DNA from: VXNF01 sp965116465
GTDB lineage: Bacteria; Actinomycetota; Acidimicrobiia; Acidimicrobiales; CATQHL01
Length of the DNA stretch: 64,000 bases
NCBI GenBank assembly: GCA_965116465.1
Contig: OZ220687.1
Span: 2,356,001-2,420,000 of the forward strand
Direction of reading: 5' to 3'
The translations under genes were made by a program, and so were the position numbers. The stretch's first letter is position 1; each line of letters begins with the position of its first letter. The notes under the pieces were generated by a model. It made no database searches. It saw only the letters and a program-made list of their open reading frames with translations, and was not told the origin of the DNA. Shown here piece by piece: positions 50,327 to 59,236 of the stretch.

Positions 50327-51228
50327 GGCAGGCGCACCCCCTCGGATGCCTCGATGATCTCGTACACGTCACTGCGGTCGAGGTGCACGCCGAGGGCGGC
50401 CGCCGCCCCATGGAGCCTCTCCGGGCGCTGGGTCCCGACCAGGGCCACCGCCCGGGACGGATGGGCCAGAACGAAGGCGAGCGCGATCGCCGCCCGGTCG
50501 ACGGACTCCCGGCCTGCCAGACGATCGAGCACTTCGAGCAGAGCAGGGCGGATCCCGGTGTCGTCGCCCAGCCTGCCACCGGCCAGCGGGCTCCAGGCCA
50601 GCGGAACGATGCCGTCTCGCATGCACAGGTCGAGGGTTCCGTCCCGCAGTGGCGCCAGCTCGAGAGCCGAGAATTCCGGCTGGCTGCTGGCGATCGGGAA
50701 CGGCAGGCAGGCCGCCAGGGCCTCGTGCTGGCCCGGCGTGAAGTTCGACACGCCGACCTCGCGGATCTTGCCCTGCTCGCGCAGGCGCGCCAGCGCCCCG
50801 GCGAGGTCGGCCGGATGCGTGAAGAGGTCCGGCCGGTGGATCTGGTACAGGTCGATCACGTCGACGCCGAGGCGCGTGAGCGAGGCCTCGCAGGCGCGGA
50901 CGATCGCCTCCGGGCTCGAGTCGTAGGGAACGGGCGGGACGATGCCCCCCTTGGTTGCCAGCACCATCCGCTCCCGCAGACCCGGCGCGGCAGCCAGCAC
51001 GCGGCCCAGGTTGGACTCGGCCTCGCCGAAGGCTTTGCCGCCCCAGTCGAGTCCGTATACGTCGGCCGTGTCCACCAGGTTCATGCCCAGGTCGAGGGCG
51101 GTCTCGAGCAGAGCTCTCAGCTCGACACCGGTCCGTCCCACGAAACGCCAGCATCCGAGGCCGAGCCGACCCACCTGGAAGTCGCGCCCCAGCGGGCGGC
51201 CGGCAGGATCGATGAGACCGAGATCCAT
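50323..51228 (-). CDS. Aldo/keto reductase
   Basis: 301 residues, ATG start. Fold features: LGCWRF, MNLVDTADVYG (catalytic Asp-Tyr), VLATKGGI with the Lys, VDVIDLYQIHRPD with the His, and VGVSNFTPGQ. NAD(P)H-dependent reduction of an aldehyde or ketone; relatives of YdhF. Coupled to the SsuD-like gene, so it may reduce the aldehyde produced there (inference). Confidence 0.88.
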   Translation of the reverse strand: MDLGLIDPAGRPLGRDFQVGRLGLGCWRFVGRTGVELRALLETALDLGMNLVDTADVYGLDWGGKAFGEAESNLGRVLAAAPGLRERMVLATKGGIVPPVPYDSSPEAIVRACEASLTRLGVDVIDLYQIHRPDLFTHPADLAGALARLREQGKIREVGVSNFTPGQHEALAACLPFPIASSQPEFSALELAPLRDGTLDLCMRDGIVPLAWSPLAGGRLGDDTGIRPALLEVLDRLAGRESVDRAAIALAFVLAHPSRAVALVGTQRPERLHGAAAALGVHLDRSDVYEIIEASEGVRLP

Positions 51229-51261
51229 CGGGCTGCGTTACCGGGAAGCGCGGGCGGTCCG

Positions 51262-52347
51262 GTGAACGCGCCCGTGCTCCGCTACGGCGTGATCGGGACG
51301 GGGATGATGGGGCAGGAGCACATCGCCAACATCCGCCAACTCCCCGGCGCGGAGGTCACGGCGGTGGCCGACCCGCACCCGCCGTCGCTCGAAGCGGCCA
51401 CCGGACTTGCGCCGGCGGCGGTCCGGTTCCGGCACCACGGCGACCTGCTGGCTTCGGGCCTCTGCGACGCGCTGGTGATCGCCACCCCGAACATGACCCA
51501 CGCTCCGATCCTGGCGGACATCTTGGGAAGCGATCTGCACGTCCTGGTGGAGAAGCCGCTGTGCAGGACGGTCGCCGAATGCCTTGCGGTGGTCGACGCC
51601 GCCCGCAATCACCGCGGGCTGGTACGGGTCGGACTGGAGTACCGGTTCATCGCGCCGTTCGCCCGTCTGCTGGAGGAGGTGCGCCGCGGGACCGTCGGGA
51701 CGGTGCGCATGGTCTCGCTGCGCGAGCATCGCTTCCCGTTTCTCGACAAGGTCGGTGCCTGGAATCGCTTCGAACGCAACACGGGTGGCACGCTCGTGGA
51801 AAAGTGCTGCCATTTCTTCGACCTCATGAACCAGGTCATCGCGGGCCGCCCCGAGCGGGTGTACGCCTCGGGGGGTCAGATGGTGAACCATCTCGACGAG
51901 CGCCACGGGGGCCGCACGCCCGACATCTTCGACAGCGCCTACGTGACCGTCGACTACTCCGACGGAGCCCGGGCCATGCTCGACCTGTGCATGTTCGCCG
52001 ACGCGACGCAGAACCAGCAGGAGTTGGCGGTGATGGGTGATGCGGGCAAGGTCGAGGCACTCGTTCCCGAGGACGTGGTCAGGATCGGTCGCCGCGGCCA
52101 GCACGGGATCGGCCGTGTCCACAGCGAGAGCGTGTCCACCGACGCGGCCTACGTGGGGCTCCATTACGGGTCGAGCTACATCGAGCACTGTCACTTCCTC
52201 GACGCCGTCCGGACGCTGGACGAGGCGGGCCGGGCAGAGTCGTCGCGGGCCAGCCTTGCCGACGGTCTGCTGTCGGTGGCGATGGGTGTGGCCGGCCAAC
52301 GCTCGATCGCCGCGGGTGTTCCGGTGGCTCTCACCGACGTGATGTGA
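51262..52347 (+). CDS. Gfo/Idh/MocA-family dehydrogenase
   Basis: 361 residues from GTG 51262; the frame is open upstream but that part is antisense to the aldo/keto reductase. Rossmann GVIGTGMMGQEHI near residue 8, HVLVEKPLC with the catalytic Lys, and RNTGGTLVEKCCHFFDLM with the conserved His. NAD(P)-dependent oxidation of a cyclic polyol or sugar. It is surrounded by the split alpha-glucoside module but has no operator of its own. Confidence 0.88.
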   Translation: MNAPVLRYGVIGTGMMGQEHIANIRQLPGAEVTAVADPHPPSLEAATGLAPAAVRFRHHGDLLASGLCDALVIATPNMTHAPILADILGSDLHVLVEKPLCRTVAECLAVVDAARNHRGLVRVGLEYRFIAPFARLLEEVRRGTVGTVRMVSLREHRFPFLDKVGAWNRFERNTGGTLVEKCCHFFDLMNQVIAGRPERVYASGGQMVNHLDERHGGRTPDIFDSAYVTVDYSDGARAMLDLCMFADATQNQQELAVMGDAGKVEALVPEDVVRIGRRGQHGIGRVHSESVSTDAAYVGLHYGSSYIEHCHFLDAVRTLDEAGRAESSRASLADGLLSVAMGVAGQRSIAAGVPVALTDVM

Positions 52348-52387
52348 GTCCGCGCGGCGCGCTGCGGGGATCCCGGTCACCTCCGGC

Positions 52388-53323
52388 TCAGCCCTTCACC
52401 GAGCCGGCCAGCAATCCTCGGACGAAGTGGCGCTGAAGGCTGAAGAACACGATCAGCGGGATGATCATGATCACGAACGCGGAGGCGAAGCGGAGTTGGA
52501 AGTTCGAGCCGCGCTCGCCCACGAGGTTCACCAGCGCCACCGTCATGGGCTCGTTGTCGGTGAGGAAGACCGAGGCGATCAGGAAGTCGTTCCAAGTCCA
52601 CAGGAACTGGAACACGGCGAACGCGGCCAGCGCGGGCCGGGCCAGCGGCACCACCAGGCGCCAGAAGATGGTGAAGTGACCGGCCCCGTCGATCCGCGCC
52701 GCCTCGAAGACCTCGCCGGGGAGTTGGCTGATGAAGTTGTGCAGCAGCAGCACGGCCAGCGGTAGACCGAACGCCGTGTGGGTCAGCCACACCGCGGCCG
52801 CGGTGTTAGCGATGCCGAAGTTGGGTATCAGCGCCAGGGTCCAGTCGACGCCGGGGATTGTGAGCCTGGCCCCGTTGTTGAAGAGCTGCAGGAGGGGGAC
52901 GAAGGCCATCTGGTTGGGCAGGGCGATCATGGACACCAGACCGATGAACAGCCAGTTGCGGCCACGGAACTCGGTCCAGGCGAACCCGTATGCCGCGAAC
53001 GCCGCCACCGCGATGGGGATGATCGTGGCCGGCACGACGATCGCCACGGAGTTGAGGGCGAACTCCCACATCGAGGGTTGCGCCGCGGTCTCGCGGAAGA
53101 TGTCCCGGTAGTTCTGCAGCGTCAGTTCGTCGAGGTCGTTCCAGGCGGTCCACCAACCCGAGGAGTTGATGTCGGCCACCTTGCGGAACGACGAGACGAA
53201 CAGCCCGAACGTGGGCACCGTCCACATGACGACGATCAGCCACATCACCCACGACGGCGCGGACGCGGCCAGACGGCGCACGCGGAGGCCTGTCGGGAGC
53301 AGGGCGGTCTCTGCGGTGGTCAC
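52388..53323 (-). CDS. Carbohydrate ABC permease, MalG-like
   Basis: 311 residues from GTG 53323, overlapping the MalF-like stop. Six membrane segments and the EAA loop EVFEAARIDGAGHFTIFWRL plus LVGERGSNFQLR. It builds the channel with the preceding gene in the alpha-glucoside importer. Confidence 0.9.
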   Translation of the reverse strand: MTTAETALLPTGLRVRRLAASAPSWVMWLIVVMWTVPTFGLFVSSFRKVADINSSGWWTAWNDLDELTLQNYRDIFRETAAQPSMWEFALNSVAIVVPATIIPIAVAAFAAYGFAWTEFRGRNWLFIGLVSMIALPNQMAFVPLLQLFNNGARLTIPGVDWTLALIPNFGIANTAAAVWLTHTAFGLPLAVLLLHNFISQLPGEVFEAARIDGAGHFTIFWRLVVPLARPALAAFAVFQFLWTWNDFLIASVFLTDNEPMTVALVNLVGERGSNFQLRFASAFVIMIIPLIVFFSLQRHFVRGLLAGSVKG

Positions 53324-54942
53324 GCCAACTCTCTCTGCAGGCGGCGGATGTTGTAGACCATGACCGGCAGGACGAGCGCCAGCAGCACCACCGCGAAGGC
53401 GCTGCTGGACGTGAAGTTGCGGTCACGCAACTGGTCGAACATCTCGTTGGCGAGCACGTTCGTCCTGTTGGCGCCGTTGGTGGTGGCCTTGACGAGGTCG
53501 AACACCTTCGTGACGATCACCATGAGGGTGGTGACCACGACGATGATCGTCGGGCGAATCTGGGGCATGACCACCCGCCAGAAGACCTGTGGCTCGGTGG
53601 CGCCGTCCACCTGGGCCGCCTCGAGGAGGTCGTCGGGTACCGCCCGGATGGCTGCGGACAGGACCACCATGGCGAAGCCGGTCTGAATCCACACCATGAT
53701 GAACATGATCCAGAAGTTGTTCCACGGGATCATCGAGGCGTTGATGAAGAAGCCCCGCGCCTGGAATCCCATTCCCTGCAGGATCGCGTTGATCAGGCCG
53801 GTCTGGTTGCCGGTGGGCTGGACCTCGTACATGAAGTCCCAGATCACGGCCGCGCCGACCATGGAGATGGCCATGGGCATGAAGATGAGCGTCTTGCCGA
53901 ACCGCTCGCCCCGGGCCCGTTCGGCCAGCACGGCGAGCAGGAGACCCAGAACCGTGGAGAGTCCGGCCACGGTGACCACCCACCAGATGTTGTTCCAGAC
54001 CACGCCCCGAAGGTTCGACAGCGCCCCGAAGACGGCCAGGATGACGGCGCCGGCCAGGAACATGGAGGAGACCGGCGACCCCCAGTCGAGTTCCACCTCG
54101 CCGCGGCGGCTCCGGGCCACCAACCACGCCAACATGCCCAGTACGGCGGCGCCGACGAAGAGCCACAGCGTGATGTGGCTCGACACCGCCACGGTGACCA
54201 CGTCCATGATCGCCGAGCGGTTGGGCTCGCGCACCAGTGACTCGACGAAGGCGGCGATCAGACCCGCCGTCAGCACTGCCGCGGCCACGCCCAGCAGCTT
54301 CATCATGCGCCGCGCCGCCCTCACCCGCACCGGGCCTCCGATGACGCGCGAACTGCTCGCCCACGCGGCCAGCGCGGCGATCACGGCCGCGGCCAGGCCG
54401 ACGATGAACAGCCGGCTGGTGAAGATCGAGGACCAGCCCTCGACGGTGAAGAACTCCCGGTCGGTGAAGATGTCCGTGTAGTGCTCCAGCGTGAAGCCCG
54501 ACTCGCGGCCGCGCGGTCCGCGCTTGAGCGAGAGCCAGACCGTCCGCAGGCCCGGAATCACCAGGCCGCCGGTCACGAACAGCAGCGCCGGGCCGACGAA
54601 GACCCAGGGTCTGAGCAATTCCTCCCAGCGCGTCCGCCGTTCAAGCACCGGAACTCTCAGCCTGCCCGCGATCGCCCCGGTGACCGCGCCGGCCGCGCCG
54701 CCGACCAGCATCACCAGCCAGCCCGGCTTGAGCGGGCCACCCACGCCGGGACCGCGGGGAACCCAGCCGTTGTGCTGCAGCACGGCGCCGACCACCACAC
54801 CAGCCACGGCGCCCACGACGGCCAAGAACGCGGGCCAGCGCTCGCGCACGTTGTCGACGGCGCGGTTGGCGCCGACGAACACCGCCGCGGACACAGCCAG
54901 TGCCCCGGCGACGCTCACCAGCATGGTCACGAACTGGCCCAC
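53320..54942 (-). CDS. Carbohydrate ABC permease, MalF-like, with long N-terminal membrane extension
   Basis: 540 residues. The C-terminal 290 residues form a usual MalF-like unit with EAA loop DDLLEAAQVDGATEPQVFWR. Before that is an added region of about 250 residues with several hydrophobic segments (about 1-110 and 175-290) not needed in the minimal permease; E. coli MalF also has extra N-terminal helices and a large periplasmic loop. It pairs with the MalG-like protein. Confidence 0.88.
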   Translation of the reverse strand: MGQFVTMLVSVAGALAVSAAVFVGANRAVDNVRERWPAFLAVVGAVAGVVVGAVLQHNGWVPRGPGVGGPLKPGWLVMLVGGAAGAVTGAIAGRLRVPVLERRTRWEELLRPWVFVGPALLFVTGGLVIPGLRTVWLSLKRGPRGRESGFTLEHYTDIFTDREFFTVEGWSSIFTSRLFIVGLAAAVIAALAAWASSSRVIGGPVRVRAARRMMKLLGVAAAVLTAGLIAAFVESLVREPNRSAIMDVVTVAVSSHITLWLFVGAAVLGMLAWLVARSRRGEVELDWGSPVSSMFLAGAVILAVFGALSNLRGVVWNNIWWVVTVAGLSTVLGLLLAVLAERARGERFGKTLIFMPMAISMVGAAVIWDFMYEVQPTGNQTGLINAILQGMGFQARGFFINASMIPWNNFWIMFIMVWIQTGFAMVVLSAAIRAVPDDLLEAAQVDGATEPQVFWRVVMPQIRPTIIVVVTTLMVIVTKVFDLVKATTNGANRTNVLANEMFDQLRDRNFTSSSAFAVVLLALVLPVMVYNIRRLQRELA

Positions 54943-54979
54943 GGAGCCCCTTGCTTAGCCCGTCGTCGAGAAGTTGTCG

Positions 54980-55024
54980 GAGCCGTTCGGCGCGCGGCTA
55001 GTGCCGGTGCGCGCCGAACGGCTC
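54980..55024 (-). terminator. Stem-loop between binding-protein and permease genes of the glucoside importer
   Basis: GAGCCGTTCGGCGCGC (54980-54995) pairs perfectly over 16 bases with 55009-55024 around a 13-base loop. It begins 12 bases after the binding-protein stop and 38 before the permease start on the minus strand. No T-run. Same position and design as the stems at 20488 and 37239. Confidence 0.8.
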
Positions 55025-55035
55025 ACGTGCGGTTG

Positions 55036-56445
55036 CTACGGCCAGGCGTCCTCGGTGTCGTCCGCGAATTCCTGGGCAGTCTTGGATCCCGAAACGTAGT
55101 CGGTGCCCGACCGCCAGAACTCTCCCGCGCCGACCTCGCCGGGCATCAGGTCCGAGGCGTCGAAGCGGAACGGGTTGGCGCTGACGAGGATCTCGGCGAG
55201 GCCGCGGTCGAAGTCGGAGCTGTACAGGGAGGTGTCGTGGTCGCGGTTGGGTGACAGGAAGCCGCCCTTGTCAGCCATGATGCGGGTGTCGGCGTACTCG
55301 GCGGTGCCGATGTACTCGAGCACCGCGATCGTCTCGGGCTTGTCGGTGAACGCCACCGCGTGGGTTCCCGCGCCGAGCACGACAGTGCCGAAATCGTCGG
55401 AGATGGTCGGCAGGTAGAACACGTTCACGTCGCCGTCAGGGCCGAGTTGGGCACCGGCCTCGGTATAGAAGGCGCCTGCGAAGTTGGCCTGGCGATGCAT
55501 CACGCAGTCGCCGTCGAGGATTGGCAGGGCCGCCTCCTTGAAGGCGGTGGGGGCGATCAGGTCGCGCCCGCCGAGCACATTGCCCTCCTCGAACCACAGC
55601 GCCCCGACGAACTCGGCCACCTCGACCACGCGGGGATCGTTGAAGGGGATCTCGTGCGCCACCCACTGGTCGTAGACGTCCGGCCCGTGGATACGCAGCA
55701 TCATGTCCTCCATCCAGTCGGTGAAGACCCAGCCGGTGGCATCACCGGAAGCGATGCCGACGCACCAGGGGGTCTGGCCGTTGGCCTTGATCTGATCCAT
55801 CAGCGCCTCGAGTTCGGCCCACGTCGCCGGGATCGCGTAACCGTTGTCGGCGAAGAGCTGGGGGCTGTACCACACCAGGCTCTTCACGTCGCCCTTGTTG
55901 GGCACGCCGTAGACGTTGCCGCCCGACGTGGCCAGATCGAACCAGAACGGATCGTAGGAGCCGCCGATGTTGTCGAGCACCGACTGAGGCACCGCCACCG
56001 CGTCGCCGGCATCACCGAACTGAACGATGCGCCCGGGCTGGGGGATGATGACGATGTCGGGCGGATCGCCCGCCTCGAGGGCCAGGTTCAACTCGGTCGT
56101 GGCGTCGCGGGTGCCCGAGTACTGGACGTCGATGCCGGTCCGTTCCTCGAACGGCGCGAAAGCGGCCAGGAAGCCTTCGGCCTCGGCGCCGGTCTCGGGC
56201 CCGAGGATCTCGACCACGGCGCCGGCCATGCTCATGTCGTCGCCGCCGTCGGCGGGTGCCGGGGGTGGCGGTTCGGCGGGTGCCGGGGGTGGCGGTTCGG
56301 CGGGTGCCGGGGGTGGCGGTTCGGCGGGTGCCGGCGCCGGCGCGGGAGCGGCCGGCGTCTCGTCGTCGCCGCCGCACGAGGCGGCGATCAGGGTGAACGC
56401 CAATGCCGCGGCGATCAGCATCCACACGCGTGACTTGTGCTTCAT
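55036..56445 (-). CDS. Carbohydrate ABC substrate-binding lipoprotein with Pro-rich linker
   Basis: 469 residues from ATG 56445 with GGAGGGG upstream. Signal peptide with lipobox LIAASC (Cys24). Residues about 33-65 are Ala-Pro-Glu with three PPPPAPAE units, an extended tether. Then an extracellular-solute binding domain type 1: FEERTGIDVQYSGTRDATT, ALEAGDPPDIVIIPQPG and NKGDVKSLVWYSPQLF, as in maltose/alpha-glucoside binding proteins. First gene of the importer operon, under the operator at 56462. Confidence 0.92.
   Translation of the reverse strand: MKHKSRVWMLIAAALAFTLIAASCGGDDETPAAPAPAPAPAEPPPPAPAEPPPPAPAEPPPPAPADGGDDMSMAGAVVEILGPETGAEAEGFLAAFAPFEERTGIDVQYSGTRDATTELNLALEAGDPPDIVIIPQPGRIVQFGDAGDAVAVPQSVLDNIGGSYDPFWFDLATSGGNVYGVPNKGDVKSLVWYSPQLFADNGYAIPATWAELEALMDQIKANGQTPWCVGIASGDATGWVFTDWMEDMMLRIHGPDVYDQWVAHEIPFNDPRVVEVAEFVGALWFEEGNVLGGRDLIAPTAFKEAALPILDGDCVMHRQANFAGAFYTEAGAQLGPDGDVNVFYLPTISDDFGTVVLGAGTHAVAFTDKPETIAVLEYIGTAEYADTRIMADKGGFLSPNRDHDTSLYSSDFDRGLAEILVSANPFRFDASDLMPGEVGAGEFWRSGTDYVSGSKTAQEFADDTEDAWP
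56249..56334 (-). repeat. 24-bp tandem repeat (3.6 copies) encoding the Pro-rich linker
   Basis: TCGGCGGGTGCCGGGGGTGG + CGGT is repeated identically at 56249, 56273 and 56297, with a partial copy to 56334. It encodes the PPPPAPAE units. In-frame unit length means that slippage only changes linker length. Confidence 0.85.
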
Positions 56446-56461
56446 TGTCCCCTCCAGAGAG

Positions 56462-56475
56462 TGTAAGCGCTTACA
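56462..56475 (-). promoter_or_regulatory. Perfect LacI-type operator upstream of the binding-protein gene
   Basis: TGTAAGCGCTTACA is a perfect 14-bp palindrome with central CG, 17 bases upstream of ATG 56445. A second inverted repeat (GGACTG/CAGTCC, 56476-56497) lies next to it. The LacI gene starts 1.1 kb away. Confidence 0.8.
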
Positions 56476-56507
56476 GGACTGGACATTAGTGCAGTCCGGC
56501 AGGCGAA

Positions 56508-57575
56508 TCAACCCGGACGGCCGGTCGAACTGCGAGCCACCAGCGGAACCTCCCAACTGATGTGCCCGAGTTGCTCGTCCTCCTCGATCAGCGCCAGCAC
56601 GGTCTCCGCGGCGCGCACGCCCATCTCGTCCACCGCCTGGCGCATCGTCGAGACCCCCAGAGCCTCGGCCAGTTCGTGGTCGTTGAATCCGATCACCGAC
56701 AGGTCTCCGGGGACTGCAAGGCCCGCCCAATGGGCCGCCTGGATCGCGCCGAAGGCGAGTTCGTCGGACATGCAGAAGACCGCAGTGGGGGGTCGGGCAC
56801 GCCTGATGAGGTTCCCCATGGCGTGTGCCCCGCCGGCTGCGGACCAGTCGACGGTGATGTCGAGCCGCCTGTCCACCGCCAGTCCGGCGCCCTTCAGAGC
56901 GTCCTGGTACCCGAGCCGGCGGAGGCGGGGCGCGGAGGAACCCAGTCCCTGGATGTCGATGCCGGCCACCAGACCGATGGACTCGTGGCCGAGTTCGATG
57001 AGGTGTTCCACCGCCCGGCGACCCGCGGCCCGGTTGTCGATGGTGATCGAGGAGGCCCCCTCGAGGCGCTCGCCCACCGCCACGACCGGACTGTCCGACA
57101 ACACCTCCGGCAAGTGTCCGTCCGCACCGACGAAGGCGTCGATCATCACGATTCCGTCGACCCGGCGGCAGAACGAGCGGGCACCTTCCAGGAAACGTCG
57201 CCTCTCGTTGGGGTGGTTCATCCCCGAGATCAGCAGGTCGTACCCCGCGCTGGCGAGAACCGTGTGGATCCCGCCGAGTGCCCGGTACGGGAACCACGTC
57301 CCGAACAGCGGTGCCACCACGCCGACGGTCATCGTCCGGCCCGAGGCCAGCCGGGACGCCAGGGGATGGACCGCGTAGTCGAGGGCGGTGGCGGCGTCCA
57401 GTACCCGCGTCCGCGTGGCCGGGGCGACGTTGGCATGGCCGCGCAGGGCCCGGCTCACGGTGGCCACCGACACGCCCGCTGCCCGTGCAATGTCCTCTAT
57501 CCGGGGCCGGCGGCTCGCATTCCCGGATCGAGCTGCCGACGAGCGCTGCGGGTCCGCCGACCGCTGCCGGCCCAT
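56508..57575 (-). CDS. LacI-family transcriptional repressor
   Basis: 355 residues from ATG 57575, overlapping the glucosidase stop by one base (TGATG). HTH IEDIARAAGVSVATVSRALR at residues 26-45 with the minor-groove hinge helix following, then a type-1 binding-protein-like effector domain. Co-transcribed with the glucosidase. It most likely binds the three palindromes at 47904, 56462 and 59213 and is released by an alpha-glucoside. Confidence 0.9.
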   Translation of the reverse strand: MGRQRSADPQRSSAARSGNASRRPRIEDIARAAGVSVATVSRALRGHANVAPATRTRVLDAATALDYAVHPLASRLASGRTMTVGVVAPLFGTWFPYRALGGIHTVLASAGYDLLISGMNHPNERRRFLEGARSFCRRVDGIVMIDAFVGADGHLPEVLSDSPVVAVGERLEGASSITIDNRAAGRRAVEHLIELGHESIGLVAGIDIQGLGSSAPRLRRLGYQDALKGAGLAVDRRLDITVDWSAAGGAHAMGNLIRRARPPTAVFCMSDELAFGAIQAAHWAGLAVPGDLSVIGFNDHELAEALGVSTMRQAVDEMGVRAAETVLALIEEDEQLGHISWEVPLVARSSTGRPG

Positions 57576-59200
57576 CAGTTCCCGCCTCGATCTACGAGCA
57601 CGAGCGTGCACTCCGGCGCGACCGAGGCTCGGCCGGCCCGGATCCGGCTGCCCGCCGTGCTGGCGAAGGCTTCGGTCCAGTGGCCCCGCGGCAACGCGAC
57701 GTCCGCGCCGCGGTCTCCGAGATTGCAGACCACCACCACCGAGCCGCGCCTGAGGGCGACGGCGGCCGGTCCGGGCGCGTCCAACCACTCCAGGGGGGCC
57801 TGCCAGAGATCGGGATGTTGGCGCCGCACGGCGAGCAGCGAGCGGTAGCGATGCACGGGTGCGTCCGGGTCGGCTCGCTGCGCCTGCACGGTCTGCGCCG
57901 GCGGCCGCGGCTCGGTGTCGATCCAGGGATCGCATCCGGAGAAGCCGTTGTGCGCGCCGCCGTCCCACGGCATCGGAGTCCGGCAGCCGTCGCGGCCGTT
58001 GTGCGCGCCCCGGTTGCGCGCCGCCACCGGATCGAGCGGGCCACTGCGCAGCACGCCGTCGCAGAGGCCGAGTTCCTCTCCCTGGTAGAGGAACGGCGTC
58101 CCACCGAGGGCCATGAACAGCGTCGTGACGGACAGGGACCGCCGGACACCGGCCTCACCGCCGCCGTAGCGGTCCGCCACCCGGGAGCGGTCATGGTTGC
58201 TCTGCACCCACGAGATTCCGTGCGGCGCGGCATCGTGCATGGTTCGCGCCATCCGGAGGAGATCCTCCGGTGACCAATCGATCCACGCGGTCGGCAGGAA
58301 GAACGCCCGGTCCAGCAGGCCCGGCGACACGTACCGCGACATGCGTCCGGGCCAGGGCACGTTGACCTCGCCCAGCAGCATGACCTGCTGAGGACCGCAG
58401 ATCCGGTGCCATCGGCCGAATACGTCGGTGATGCCCGCCTGGTCCATGTCGTGGCGGTGCTCGAAGCAATCGAACGCGTCGAACGGGTCCATTCCCGCAG
58501 CGAGCGGAGCGGTCTGGGGGTTGTCGCGCAGCCGCTCGTCCTTGAGGAGGCCGTGGGCGACATCGATCCGGAACCCGTCCACCCCGCGCCGGATCCACCA
58601 GCGGAGGATCTCGTCGAAGGACTCCTTCACCTCCTCGTTGCGCCAGTTGAGGTCGGGCTGCTCGGGCAGGAAGAGATGGCACCAGTACTGGCCGGAGCCC
58701 TCGTCGAGCGTCCAGGCGGGTCCGCCGAAGTGGCTGACCCAGTTGTTGGGGGGACCGCCGCCGGCTCCGGGATCCGCCCACAGGTAGCGGCTGCGCAAGG
58801 GGCTGTCGCGTCCTCGTCGGGCCTCGACGAACCAGCGGTGCTCGATGGAGGTGTGGTTGGGAACCAGATCGACCACCACCCTCAGCCCCAGGCTGTGGGC
58901 CCGCTCCACGAGGGAGTCGAAGTCTTCCAGCGTGCCGTGCCTCGGGGACACATCGCAGTACTCGCTGACGTCGTAGCCGTGGTCGTGGCCGGGGGACGGG
59001 TAGAAGGGCGTCAGCCATACGGCGTCCACCCCGAGCCAGGTGAGGTAGTCGAGGTGCTCCGTGATGCCGGGCAGGTCGCCCATGCCGTCGCCGTTGCCGT
59101 CCGCGAAGGAGCGGACGTAGATCTGGTAGCCGACCGCGCCCTCCCACCAGGGCGCCCCACTGCGCCCGGCGGCGTTCCGCTGCGGCGTGCCGTGCCTCAT
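57575..59200 (-). CDS. GH13 alpha-glucosidase (oligo-1,6-glucosidase/trehalulose-type)
   Basis: 541 residues, ATG 59200. GH13 conserved regions: VVVDLVPNH, VDGFRIDVAH with nucleophile Asp213, MLLGEVN with acid/base Glu278, and VQSNHDRSR with Asp337. A C-terminal beta domain follows. No signal peptide, so it splits imported oligosaccharides in the cytosol. Operator at 59213 directly upstream; co-transcribed with lacI. Confidence 0.92.
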   Translation of the reverse strand: MRHGTPQRNAAGRSGAPWWEGAVGYQIYVRSFADGNGDGMGDLPGITEHLDYLTWLGVDAVWLTPFYPSPGHDHGYDVSEYCDVSPRHGTLEDFDSLVERAHSLGLRVVVDLVPNHTSIEHRWFVEARRGRDSPLRSRYLWADPGAGGGPPNNWVSHFGGPAWTLDEGSGQYWCHLFLPEQPDLNWRNEEVKESFDEILRWWIRRGVDGFRIDVAHGLLKDERLRDNPQTAPLAAGMDPFDAFDCFEHRHDMDQAGITDVFGRWHRICGPQQVMLLGEVNVPWPGRMSRYVSPGLLDRAFFLPTAWIDWSPEDLLRMARTMHDAAPHGISWVQSNHDRSRVADRYGGGEAGVRRSLSVTTLFMALGGTPFLYQGEELGLCDGVLRSGPLDPVAARNRGAHNGRDGCRTPMPWDGGAHNGFSGCDPWIDTEPRPPAQTVQAQRADPDAPVHRYRSLLAVRRQHPDLWQAPLEWLDAPGPAAVALRRGSVVVVCNLGDRGADVALPRGHWTEAFASTAGSRIRAGRASVAPECTLVLVDRGGN

Positions 59201-59212
59201 CGGCCCGTCTGC

Positions 59213-59224
59213 GAAAGCGCTTCC
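59213..59224 (-). promoter_or_regulatory. LacI-type operator upstream of the glucosidase-lacI operon
   Basis: GAAAGCGCTTCC (10 of 12 bases symmetric) lies 12 bases upstream of ATG 59200 and shares the AAGCGCTT core with the operator at 56462. It sits within the 36-base gap between the GlpD-like stop and the glucosidase start. Confidence 0.65.
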
Positions 59225-59236
59225 ATACAGAGGATG

